37,480 nt of DNA from Aeromicrobium choanae (GTDB taxonomy: Bacteria; Actinomycetota; Actinomycetes; Propionibacteriales; Nocardioidaceae), in contig JAJUII010000004.1 of assembly GCA_029265505.1 (NCBI GenBank), positions 1 to 37,480 on the forward strand, read 5' to 3'. Under the pieces are notes generated by a model. That model was not told the origin of the DNA. It worked only from the letters and a program-made list of their open reading frames with translations, and made no database searches. Each line of letters opens with the position of its first letter. Position 1 is the stretch's first letter. Shown piece after piece: positions 1 to 8,064 of this stretch. The translations under genes were made by a program, and so were the position numbers.

Positions 1-2
1 AC

Positions 3-1046
3 CACAACGCGGGGACTGTGGAGTTTATCTTCGACCCCGATCTTTCCACTTTCTACTTTTTAGAGATGAACACCCGCCTGCAGGTCGAGCACCCGGTCAC
101 CGAGGAGGTCACCGGCATCGACCTGGTGGCCTGGCAGATCGCCGTCGCGAACGGCGAGCGGCTCCCGCTCACCCAGGACCGGATCGTCGCCGCAGGGCAC
201 GCGATCGAGGTCCGGGTCTACGCCGAGGACCCGTACGGCGGCTTCCTGCCGCAGGCGGGCCGGGTGGACGCCGTCCGCTGGCCGACCGACACGGCTCGGG
301 TCGAGACGGTGGTGACCGACGGCACGGCGGTGACGTCCGCGTTCGACCCGATGCTCGCCAAGATCATCACCTCCGGGCCGGACCGCGACGCCGCGATCGA
401 GGCGATGCTCGCCGCCCTGGACGGGACCGCGATCTTCGGCGTCACCACGAACACCGGCTTCCTCGCCCGGGTCGTGGACTCCCCGACCTTCCGCACGGCG
501 GCGATGGACACCGGATGGCTCGATCGCCAGCCCGACGAGGTGCTCGCGCCCCCGCAGGTGCCGCCGAGGGCGCTGGCGGTCGCGGCCGGGCTGTTGTGGC
601 CCGAGGTCGGGGACGGCTGGCGGTCCGCCGGTCCGTCGGCGCCGATCGTCAGACCGGTCGTCGACGCGGGCGGCGAGCGGCACGACGTCGTCGAGACGGC
701 CGAGCCCACCGAGCCGCACCTGGTGCAGGGCCCGCGCGCCCAGGTCGCGATCGCCGGTCAGGTGTGGACGTTCGAACGTCCCGACGGGACCCGCCGTCCC
801 CGGGTCGTCCACGCCGGTGACGCGGAGATCCTCGCCCCGATGCCGGGATCGGTGATCGCGGTCGACGTCACGGTCGGCGACACGGTCGAGGCAGGGCAGC
901 GCCTCGGCGCGGTCGAGGCGATGAAGATGGAGCTGGCGCTCACCGCCCCGCACGACGGCGTGGTGACGCAGGTCCCGGTGGTGGGCGCCCAGGTGAAGAT
1001 GGGCGACCTGCTCTTCCACGTCGACCCCGACGCCCAGGAGGCGTGA
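3..1046 (+). CDS. Biotin-dependent acyl-CoA carboxylase alpha subunit (acetyl/propionyl/methylcrotonyl-CoA carboxylase), 3' part; continues off the left edge
   Basis: Frame open from base 3 (HNAGTVEFIFDPD...FYFLEMNTRLQVEHPVTE, biotin carboxylase core); C-terminal biotinyl motif EAMKMEL; stop TGA at 1044-1046. Confidence 0.95.
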   Translation, partial: HNAGTVEFIFDPDLSTFYFLEMNTRLQVEHPVTEEVTGIDLVAWQIAVANGERLPLTQDRIVAAGHAIEVRVYAEDPYGGFLPQAGRVDAVRWPTDTARVETVVTDGTAVTSAFDPMLAKIITSGPDRDAAIEAMLAALDGTAIFGVTTNTGFLARVVDSPTFRTAAMDTGWLDRQPDEVLAPPQVPPRALAVAAGLLWPEVGDGWRSAGPSAPIVRPVVDAGGERHDVVETAEPTEPHLVQGPRAQVAIAGQVWTFERPDGTRRPRVVHAGDAEILAPMPGSVIAVDVTVGDTVEAGQRLGAVEAMKMELALTAPHDGVVTQVPVVGAQVKMGDLLFHVDPDAQEA

Positions 1047-1978
1047 TGACCGGACTGCCGATGGTCCACCCCGACCCCTCCCTTCCCCGGCGGGTGACGA
1101 TCTACGAGGTCGGCCCGCGCGACGGACTGCAGAACGAGGCCGGTCTCGTGCCGGTCGACGACAAGGTCGAGTTCATCGAGCGGCTGATCGCGGCGGGACT
1201 GCCGATCGTCGAGGCGACCAGCTTCGTCCACCCGTCCTGGGTCCCGCAGTTGGCCGACGCCGCCGAGGTCGTGGCGCGGCTGCCGATGGACGGGCCGGTC
1301 CCCCTTCCGGTGCTGGTGCCGAACGAACGCGGCCTGGACCGCGCGCTCGAGGCGGGCGTCCGCCATGTCGCGATCTTCGCGAGCGCCACCGAGACCTTCG
1401 CGCGCAAGAACCTCAACAGCACGGTCGAGGACCAGTTCACGATGTTCGAGCCCGTCGTCGAGCGCGCCCGCGCCGCCGGCCTCGACGTCCGGGCCTACGT
1501 CTCGATGTGCTTCGGTGACCCGTGGGAGGGGCCGGTCGACCCGGTCCAGGTCGTGCGGGTCGGCAGGCGACTGCTCGATCTCGGCGCGACCCAGCTGTCG
1601 CTCGGTGACACCATCGGTGTCGGCACGCCGGGACACGTGTCCCGCCTGGTGTCGGAGCTCGTGGCCGCGGGAGTGGGCGTCGAACGACTCGCGATGCACT
1701 TCCACGACACCTACGGACAGGCGCTGGCCAACACCTTGGCCGCGCTGCGCTGCGGCGTCACGACCTTCGACGCGTCGGCCGGTGGGCTGGGCGGGTGCCC
1801 CTACGCCGAGAGCGCGACCGGCAACCTCGCCACGGAGGACCTGGTGTGGATGCTCGACGGACTGGGCATCGAGCACGGCGTCGACCTCGACGCGCTGGTC
1901 CGGACGAGTGCGTGGATGGCCGGGGTGCTCGGTCGCCAGAGTCCCTCGGCGGTCGTGCGCGCGCTCAGCTCCTCCTGA
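1046..1978 (+). CDS. Hydroxymethylglutaryl-CoA lyase
   Basis: VTIYEVGPRDGLQNE, SFVHPSWVPQLADA, GGLGGCPYAESATGNLATEDLVWML motifs of HMGL-like TIM barrel; ATGA overlap with the upstream gene. Confidence 0.94.
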   Translation: MTGLPMVHPDPSLPRRVTIYEVGPRDGLQNEAGLVPVDDKVEFIERLIAAGLPIVEATSFVHPSWVPQLADAAEVVARLPMDGPVPLPVLVPNERGLDRALEAGVRHVAIFASATETFARKNLNSTVEDQFTMFEPVVERARAAGLDVRAYVSMCFGDPWEGPVDPVQVVRVGRRLLDLGATQLSLGDTIGVGTPGHVSRLVSELVAAGVGVERLAMHFHDTYGQALANTLAALRCGVTTFDASAGGLGGCPYAESATGNLATEDLVWMLDGLGIEHGVDLDALVRTSAWMAGVLGRQSPSAVVRALSSS

Positions 1979-2642
1979 TCCGGCGGTCCTTGAGCTCGGC
2001 CTGGGCGTAGCGCCCGACCTGCCACGTGCCGAAGCCGTCCGCGCCGGCACCCACCGCGCCTCCGAGGAGGGGGACACGCTTGCCGGCGAGCATGAGCGCC
2101 CGCCGACCGATCGTGCGACCGACGAGCTCGGCGGTGACCTCCTTGGCGATCCGTTCGTCGAGCACCGGATCGTGAACCGGCGAGGTCGCCAGCGCCATCG
2201 GAGACGACGGCAGCGAGCGCTTGCGGATCATCTCCTTGACGGTGTCCTCGCCGAGCATCACCGCCAGGACCGCGTTGCGGACCCGCGGGTCGGCCAGGTC
2301 GTAGCCGCGCAGGTGCGCGATCCCGGCGACCAGATGGCACTGGACGAGCGTCACGCCGACGACGTTCGCCGGTACCGTCGCGGCCGCCAGGGCCAAGCCG
2401 CCGAGGTTCGTGACGAACCCCTGCAGGCCGGCCAGGCTCGTGTGGGAGCGGACCAGCGCCGCGACCGCCTTCTCGACGTCACCACCGTGGGCGGCGAGCT
2501 TCGCACCTGCCGTCTCGACCACGGGACGCAGGGGGCCGACGCCGTCGATCGCCCGGTCGAGGACCGCGCGGACGTAGCCGGACGCCACGGCCGGGACGAC
2601 GTGCGACCCCGCCTCGCGGGCGATGCGGTCCTTCATGCTCAT
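1965..2642 (-). CDS. EcsC family protein
   Basis: C-terminal 2/3 of the 391-aa ORF; start at MSMKDRIAREAG; EcsC-like pattern (FVTNLGGLALAAATVPANVVGVTLVQCHLVAGIAHLRGYD...). TATGCT box 6 nt upstream of the ATG. Confidence 0.8.
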   Translation of the reverse strand: MSMKDRIAREAGSHVVPAVASGYVRAVLDRAIDGVGPLRPVVETAGAKLAAHGGDVEKAVAALVRSHTSLAGLQGFVTNLGGLALAAATVPANVVGVTLVQCHLVAGIAHLRGYDLADPRVRNAVLAVMLGEDTVKEMIRKRSLPSSPMALATSPVHDPVLDERIAKEVTAELVGRTIGRRALMLAGKRVPLLGGAVGAGADGFGTWQVGRYAQAELKDRRIRRS

Positions 2643-2732
2643 GGCGCAAGCATAGGAACAGCCCACCAAGACGGCCCGATTCGCCGCTCCCAGCCATCCC
2701 GTCGCGACCGTTCCGGCTCTACTCTGTGATCC

Positions 2733-3698
2733 ATGGCGCAGGAGCCCTTCTCCTCTCGCGTGGCCTCCGAGCAATGGCGGAGCAGCGCGATCGAGTGGAT
2801 CGAGGAGTGCCTCGCACGTGCCTCGATCCGGGTGACCGGCCCGATCGAGCAGCCCCGGATCCGAGCCTGGTCCACCCACATGACCGTGCCGACCGACGTC
2901 GGACGTGTCTGGTTCAAGGCCACGTGCCCGGCGATGGGATTCGAGCCGGCGCTGCAGTCGACCATCGCGCGGCTCGTCCCCGGCGCGGTGCCCGACCCCC
3001 TGGCGACGGACGTCGAGCGAGGCTGGATGCTGACCCGGGACCACGGGCCGGCGCTCGGCGACGAGCGGGAGCCGACGCTGCAGGACTGGCGCTCGGCGCT
3101 CGCCGAGGCCGCGCGGGTGCAGCGCCTGCTGGCCGACCACCGCGAGGAGCTGCTCGCCACCGGACTACCGGACGCCGGCCCGGAGACGGTCGTCGCGCGG
3201 TTCGACCGACTGCTCGACGTGCAGGAGCAGTCGCCGCCCGATCACGGCGGCCGGGTCTCGACCGAGGTCGTCAAGGAGCTGCGTGCTCGGCGCGGCGAGC
3301 TGGCCGACGCTTGCGCGGAGCTGATGGAGTCTGCGGTGCCCTCGACCTGGCAGCACGGTGACCTTCACCCGTGGAACCTGTACGACGCCGGTGGGACGGT
3401 GGCGTTCTTCGACCTCGGCGACGGCATGTGGTCCCACGCGGCGGAGATCCTCGCGGTGCCGTACGGCATCGTGACCGACCGCGGAGGGCCACCGTGGGAC
3501 GACATCGTCTCGGCCTGGACGCAGGTGTGGGAGGTCGATCGCGCCGACTTCGACCGGATGTGGCGCGCCTGCGGCTTCACCCACGCGGTCAATCGGGCGA
3601 TCACCTGGCATCGCGCCCTCATGTCGGCCACGCTGGCGGAGGTCGAGCAGTGGGGCGACCAGGTGGAGAAGAACCTGGCCTCGATGGTGGACCTGTGA
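2733..3698 (+). CDS. APH-type phosphotransferase family protein
   Basis: WQHGDLHPWNLYDAGGTVAFFDLGDGMWSH is the APH/choline-kinase catalytic signature; TACTCT box 7 nt upstream of ATG. Confidence 0.82.
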   Translation: MAQEPFSSRVASEQWRSSAIEWIEECLARASIRVTGPIEQPRIRAWSTHMTVPTDVGRVWFKATCPAMGFEPALQSTIARLVPGAVPDPLATDVERGWMLTRDHGPALGDEREPTLQDWRSALAEAARVQRLLADHREELLATGLPDAGPETVVARFDRLLDVQEQSPPDHGGRVSTEVVKELRARRGELADACAELMESAVPSTWQHGDLHPWNLYDAGGTVAFFDLGDGMWSHAAEILAVPYGIVTDRGGPPWDDIVSAWTQVWEVDRADFDRMWRACGFTHAVNRAITWHRALMSATLAEVEQWGDQVEKNLASMVDL

Positions 3699-4351
3699 TG
3701 GGCGCGGACCTGCCGCCGTCGCCGTGGGTGTTCGACCCGGAGGAGTGGCCACTGGAGGACTGCATCGCCTGGGGCGCCGACCTGCGGCCCGAGACGTTGA
3801 TCGACGCCTACCGCCACGGCGCCTTCCCGATGCCGGATCGCAGGCGTTTGCTGTGGTGGTCGCCGATGGAGCGCGGGGTCCTCCTGCCCGGAGATCTGCG
3901 GGTCTCGCGCTCGCTCCGGCGATCGATGCGTCGGTTCACGATCACGGTGGACACCGACTTCGAGGCGGTCATCGACGCCTGCGCCGATCCCGACCGGCCG
4001 GGGTGGTGGATCGACCGGCACATCCGCGACGCCTACGTGCGTCTGCACCACCTGGGATACGCGCACAGCGTCGAGACCCGTGACGAGGAGGGTCTGCTCG
4101 TCGGCGGTCTCTACGGCGTCTCGATCGGCGCACTCTTCGCGGGCGAGTCGATGTTCCACCATCGGACCGACGCCTCCAAGGCCGCGCTGGTCGCATTGGT
4201 GGAGCGGATGTCGACGGTCGAGGAGTGGATGATCGACACCCAGTGGCGGACCCCGCACCTGGCCTCACTGGGGGTGCGGGTCGTACCGCGGGAGACCTAC
4301 CTGGCCGCGATTCGCACCCTCGTCGACGCTCCAGGCCCGATTTGGCGCTGA
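3698..4351 (+). CDS. aat: Leucyl/phenylalanyl-tRNA--protein transferase
   Basis: WGADLRPETLIDAYRHGAFPMP, WWSPMERGVL, GGLYGVSIGALFAGESMFHHRTDASKAAL are Aat hallmarks; ATGA overlap with upstream gene. Confidence 0.95.
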   Translation: MGADLPPSPWVFDPEEWPLEDCIAWGADLRPETLIDAYRHGAFPMPDRRRLLWWSPMERGVLLPGDLRVSRSLRRSMRRFTITVDTDFEAVIDACADPDRPGWWIDRHIRDAYVRLHHLGYAHSVETRDEEGLLVGGLYGVSIGALFAGESMFHHRTDASKAALVALVERMSTVEEWMIDTQWRTPHLASLGVRVVPRETYLAAIRTLVDAPGPIWR

Positions 4352-4447
4352 AATCTCGCGACACGCCGGGGTACCCGCGAGTTCGGGGCCCCCGCATGCT
4401 CCCTAGACTGAGCGAGTACCAATCACATCCATTTCAGGAGCAGAATC

Positions 4448-4726
4448 GTGGCACTTTCCCGCAGCGATCTCGTCGCCAAGTTGGCTGAGGAGACCGGCAG
4501 CACCAAGAAGGAAGCCGACGAGTTCTTGACCGCCTTCGCCGAGATCGCCATCAAGTCGGTCCAGGAGGGCGAGAAGATCTCGATCCCCGGTGTCCTCTCG
4601 ATCGAGCGTGTCAAGCGTGCCGCTCGCACGGGCCGCAACCCCGCCACCGGCGAGACCATCGACATCCCCGCCGGCTTCGGCGTGAAGGTCAGCGCCGGTT
4701 CGCGCCTCAAGGCCGCCGCGAAGTAA
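4448..4726 (+). CDS. hup: HU family DNA-binding protein (92 aa, no Lys-rich tail)
   Basis: LVAKLAEETGSTKKEADEFLTAF...RTGRNPATGETIDIPAG; GTG start, AGGAG RBS, TAGACT -10 candidate at 4404-4409. Confidence 0.95.
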   Translation: MALSRSDLVAKLAEETGSTKKEADEFLTAFAEIAIKSVQEGEKISIPGVLSIERVKRAARTGRNPATGETIDIPAGFGVKVSAGSRLKAAAK

Positions 4727-4736
4727 GACCTCGTGA

Positions 4737-4777
4737 GACGTCGCCCTCGGCCCTGTGCACACAGGGTCGGGGGCGTC
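4737..4777 (+). terminator. Hairpin terminator after the HU gene
   Basis: Inverted repeat cgccctcggCCCTGTG-ca-CACAGGGtcgggggcg just 3' of the HU stop; no strong T tract. Confidence 0.6.
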
Positions 4778-4799
4778 GTGCGTATGTGAGGATCTCTCG

Positions 4800-5888
4800 G
4801 TGACTCGATACGACCGCCTGGCCCGGGAGAGCCCCGACTTCGCCCACTGGAAGCTGCCCGCCGCCGCGCTCGTGGGCGTCGCCCTCTACGGCGTCGCGAC
4901 GATCGCCGTGGTGACGGTCGTGATGATCGGCCTGCTCGTCGCGGGGACCGACCCGGAGCGTTGGCTGGGGTCGATGGGTCAGCAGATCTCGCTCGACGAT
5001 CCGGCCAAGCTCGCCGTCGAGCTCGGGCTGATCGCTCTGCTGCTCCCGTCCGTGGTGTTGCCGGTGGCCCTCGTCTGGCGTCGCCACGTGGGCTACCTCC
5101 ACTCGGTCGCCGGCCATCTGCGGTGGCGGTGGCTCGGTCGGTGTCTGGGCTGGGCGTTCACCGTCGTCGTCGTGGCGCTGTCGCTCGGGGTCGCCGTCGC
5201 GCTCGCCGCAGGCGACGAGACGGTCGAGGCCACGCTGCCGGATGCCCGCGGCTGGGCCGCGATCGCGGTCGCGGTGGCGCTGGTGCCGTTCCAGGCCGCC
5301 GCCGAGGAGTACGTCTTCCGCGGTGGGCTGCTGCAGCTGATCGGCTCCTGGACGCGGCGGGCCGCCGTGCCCGTGCTCGTCACGAGTCTGCTGTTCGCCG
5401 CCGGGCACCTCTACGACTTCTGGGGCTTGGTCTCGGTCTTCGGGTTCGGCGTCGTCGCCGCCGTGGTCACGATCAGGACCGGCGGTCTGGAGGCCGCGAT
5501 CGCCCTGCACATCGCGAACAACACGGTGCTCATGGCGTTCGACGTGGTCGGCCTGGTCGACTCCACGGGTGAGGGCGCCGGTCTCGTCGACGAAGTGGTC
5601 CCGTCGGTGCTCATGTGTCTGGTCTTCTGGGGTCTGGTCGAGCGGTCGGCCCGGCGTCACCGGATCCAGCGTCGTCGTCGGCCCATGCCGACGCCGCCGG
5701 TCACGATCGTGCCGCCACCGCCGTACCAGCCGTCGGGCCCGGCCGTGGCCCCGACGCCGCCGCCGTTCCAGCCCGGATCGGACCGGGGGCGCGCCGGCGC
5801 GGTTCCTCCGCCCTTCGTCCCACCGGCCCCTGAAGTCCCACCGAACGCACCGCCCTATCCCGGCGATCCCGGACCGTGGAAACGGTGA
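4800..5888 (+). CDS. CPBP family intramembrane metalloprotease with Pro-rich C-terminal tail
   Basis: EEYVFRGGLLQ and H-containing TM motifs (AGHLYDFWG, ALHIANN) in a multi-TM protein; tail PPPPYQPSGPAVAPTPPPFQP... Confidence 0.88.
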   Translation: MTRYDRLARESPDFAHWKLPAAALVGVALYGVATIAVVTVVMIGLLVAGTDPERWLGSMGQQISLDDPAKLAVELGLIALLLPSVVLPVALVWRRHVGYLHSVAGHLRWRWLGRCLGWAFTVVVVALSLGVAVALAAGDETVEATLPDARGWAAIAVAVALVPFQAAAEEYVFRGGLLQLIGSWTRRAAVPVLVTSLLFAAGHLYDFWGLVSVFGFGVVAAVVTIRTGGLEAAIALHIANNTVLMAFDVVGLVDSTGEGAGLVDEVVPSVLMCLVFWGLVERSARRHRIQRRRRPMPTPPVTIVPPPPYQPSGPAVAPTPPPFQPGSDRGRAGAVPPPFVPPAPEVPPNAPPYPGDPGPWKR

Positions 5889-6020
5889 GTTCCTTGCCAC
5901 CGCACCCAGTTGAATGGTTGATTGTCTCCAGGCACCGCGCGTGAACGTCACGATCGGCGAACCCGCGCGTCACGCGCGCGACGGTGTCCCGTCGGTCGGA
6001 GCAGGGGTGGAAGGAGGGCC

Positions 6021-6413
6021 ATGGTTCACCGTCGTGACGTGGTCCGTCTGCCCTTCGAGTCGTCCACACCCGGGATCGCCCGCACCAAGCTCGCGGCCTT
6101 CCTGACCCTCAACCGCGCCGATCTGGACGTCATCGACGACGCGCTGATCGTCCTGAGCGAGATGATCGCCAACGCCGTCGCGCACGGCACCCCGGACGAG
6201 GACGGGACGATGGAGATCTCCTGGGCGATCGAGGACGGTCAGCTCCTGCTCAGCGTCCGCGACGCCGGTCGCGCGACCGAGCTCGTGCCGCGCCCCTTCG
6301 ACGAGGACTCGCTCGGCGGCCGTGGCCTGTCGATCATCAGTCGGGTCGCCGACGCCTGGTCGGTCGACTCCAGCGACGGCACGTGCGTGCGTGCCGAGCT
6401 CGCGCTGGCCTGA
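6021..6413 (+). CDS. ATP-binding (HATPase_c) anti-sigma regulatory factor-like protein
   Basis: LSEMIANAVAHGTP (N box) and SLGGRGLSIISRVADAW (G box); strong RBS aaggagg before ATG 6021. Confidence 0.85.
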   Translation: MVHRRDVVRLPFESSTPGIARTKLAAFLTLNRADLDVIDDALIVLSEMIANAVAHGTPDEDGTMEISWAIEDGQLLLSVRDAGRATELVPRPFDEDSLGGRGLSIISRVADAWSVDSSDGTCVRAELALA

Positions 6414-6450
6414 CGCCCCGTCGCGGCACGCGACGGATACCGTGGCGTCC

Positions 6451-7290
6451 ATGGGCAAGAAGTCGAGACGTACCAAGCCGGCCAAGCAGCGTATGCCCTT
6501 CGTGGCGCGCACGTTCGAGGGCCTGCCCTCCGAGGGCGACTGGGTCGCGCTGCGGGAGTTCGTCCCGTCGGCGACCGCCGTGGCGCGGCTGCGCGACGGC
6601 CGAGAGGTGCGCTTCTGCTCCCTGCTGCCCGGTGCCGGAGCTGGTCTGGTCCGCCCCGACGGCGAGATCTGGGTCGGTCTGCAGGTGCTCCACAACCACG
6701 GCGACATCAGTCGTGACCTGGCCCACGTCATCGAGCTCGCCGAAGGCCTGGAGCCGGGCACCGCGATCCGGATGACTCCCTCGGGGGTCGGACCGCGGCT
6801 GCAGGATCTCGTCGATCCCGAGAGCGGCCTCGACCTGCGGATCCACGACAGCTTCGATTGGTGGCTGGTCCACGAGGACCTCGACTCGCCGGCCGCGGCC
6901 ACCGCGCTGCAGGAGGCGAACGAGTCGATCGCACCGACGACGCGGCTGGCCTCGGTGGAGTCCGCCTACGTGACCGACATGGGCGACCACGTCTACCTGC
7001 GCTGGATCCTCCCGCAGGACGAGGGACCCCTGCTCGACGCGTTCGCGCGCCTGCGCGCGGCCGGCGAGGACGCCATCGTCGAGGGCACCACCCTGATCGG
7101 GATCTTCCGCGCGCACGGCCTCCTCGTCCCGGTCTGGGAGCTCGACGGTGTGGACACCGCGGCGCTCGACGAGGCCATGCCGACATACTCGACCGCGCTG
7201 ACGGACGCGCTCGCGCGGACCGACGAGCTGACCGCCGACGAGCGCACCGCCCGCCGAGACCTCATCAGTCGCCAGGTCACGATCCGCTGA
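6451..7290 (+). CDS. DUF5926 family protein
   Basis: Start MGKKSRRTKPAKQRMPFVARTFEGLPSEGDWVALREFVPSATA, resembling actinobacterial DUF5926; TACCGT box 7 nt upstream. Confidence 0.8.
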   Translation: MGKKSRRTKPAKQRMPFVARTFEGLPSEGDWVALREFVPSATAVARLRDGREVRFCSLLPGAGAGLVRPDGEIWVGLQVLHNHGDISRDLAHVIELAEGLEPGTAIRMTPSGVGPRLQDLVDPESGLDLRIHDSFDWWLVHEDLDSPAAATALQEANESIAPTTRLASVESAYVTDMGDHVYLRWILPQDEGPLLDAFARLRAAGEDAIVEGTTLIGIFRAHGLLVPVWELDGVDTAALDEAMPTYSTALTDALARTDELTADERTARRDLISRQVTIR

Positions 7291-7353
7291 CGTGACCCGC
7301 CACACGCGCCCGGTGGTGGGGACGGGCTCAGGCGGAGCGCCTACGCTGATCGG

Positions 7354-8064
7354 GTGGAGTGGAATGACTACGACGCCGCCCTCTTCGACCTCGACGGAGT
7401 GATCACTCCCACCGCCGAGGTGCATCGGCAGGCCTGGGCCAGGATGTTCACCGACTTCTTGGCCGACCGTCCCGACGTCGCGCCGTACACCGAGGACGAC
7501 TACTTCGCGCACGTCGACGGCAAGCCCCGCTACGAGGGCGTCGCCTCCTTCCTCGCCTCCCGAGGCATCGAGCTGCCGCACGGGGATCCCGGCGACGACC
7601 CCACCCGAGAGACCGTCTGCGGCCTCGGCAATCGCAAGAACGACTACTTCCGCGACGTGCTGGACAGCGACGGCGTCGAGCCGTATCCGGGCTCGGTCGC
7701 CCTGCTGGACCACCTGGCCCGGCGCGGGGTGCGTCTGGCGCTCGTGTCCAGCTCCCGCAATGCGATGCCGGTCGTGGAGGCCGCCGGTCTCGCCGACCGG
7801 TTCGAGGTCGTCGTCGACGGTGTCGTCGCGGCGCGTGACGGCATCGCCGGGAAGCCGGAGCCGGACACCTACGTGGCCGCCGCAGAGCGCCTCGGGGTGC
7901 CCACCGCCAAGGCCGTCGTGCTCGAGGACGCGGTCTCGGGAGTCCAGGCCGGCGCCGCCGGCGGATTCGGCCTCGTGATCGGCGTCGATCGGGGCGCGGG
8001 CGCGGACGTCCTGCGCGAACACGGCGCCGACCTCGTCGTCTCGGACCTTGCGGAGTTGATCTGA
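7354..8064 (+). CDS. HAD family beta-phosphoglucomutase
   Basis: DAALFDLDGVITPTAEVH, VSSSRNA, GKPEPDTY, VLEDAVSGVQAG; coupled (ATGA) to a GH65 gene. Confidence 0.92.
   Translation: MEWNDYDAALFDLDGVITPTAEVHRQAWARMFTDFLADRPDVAPYTEDDYFAHVDGKPRYEGVASFLASRGIELPHGDPGDDPTRETVCGLGNRKNDYFRDVLDSDGVEPYPGSVALLDHLARRGVRLALVSSSRNAMPVVEAAGLADRFEVVVDGVVAARDGIAGKPEPDTYVAAAERLGVPTAKAVVLEDAVSGVQAGAAGGFGLVIGVDRGAGADVLREHGADLVVSDLAELI

Noticed and set aside
2733-3698. Aminoglycoside resistance gene
   Set aside because: APH fold is shared by many small-molecule kinases; chromosomal housekeeping context and no specific aminoglycoside-subfamily signature recognised.
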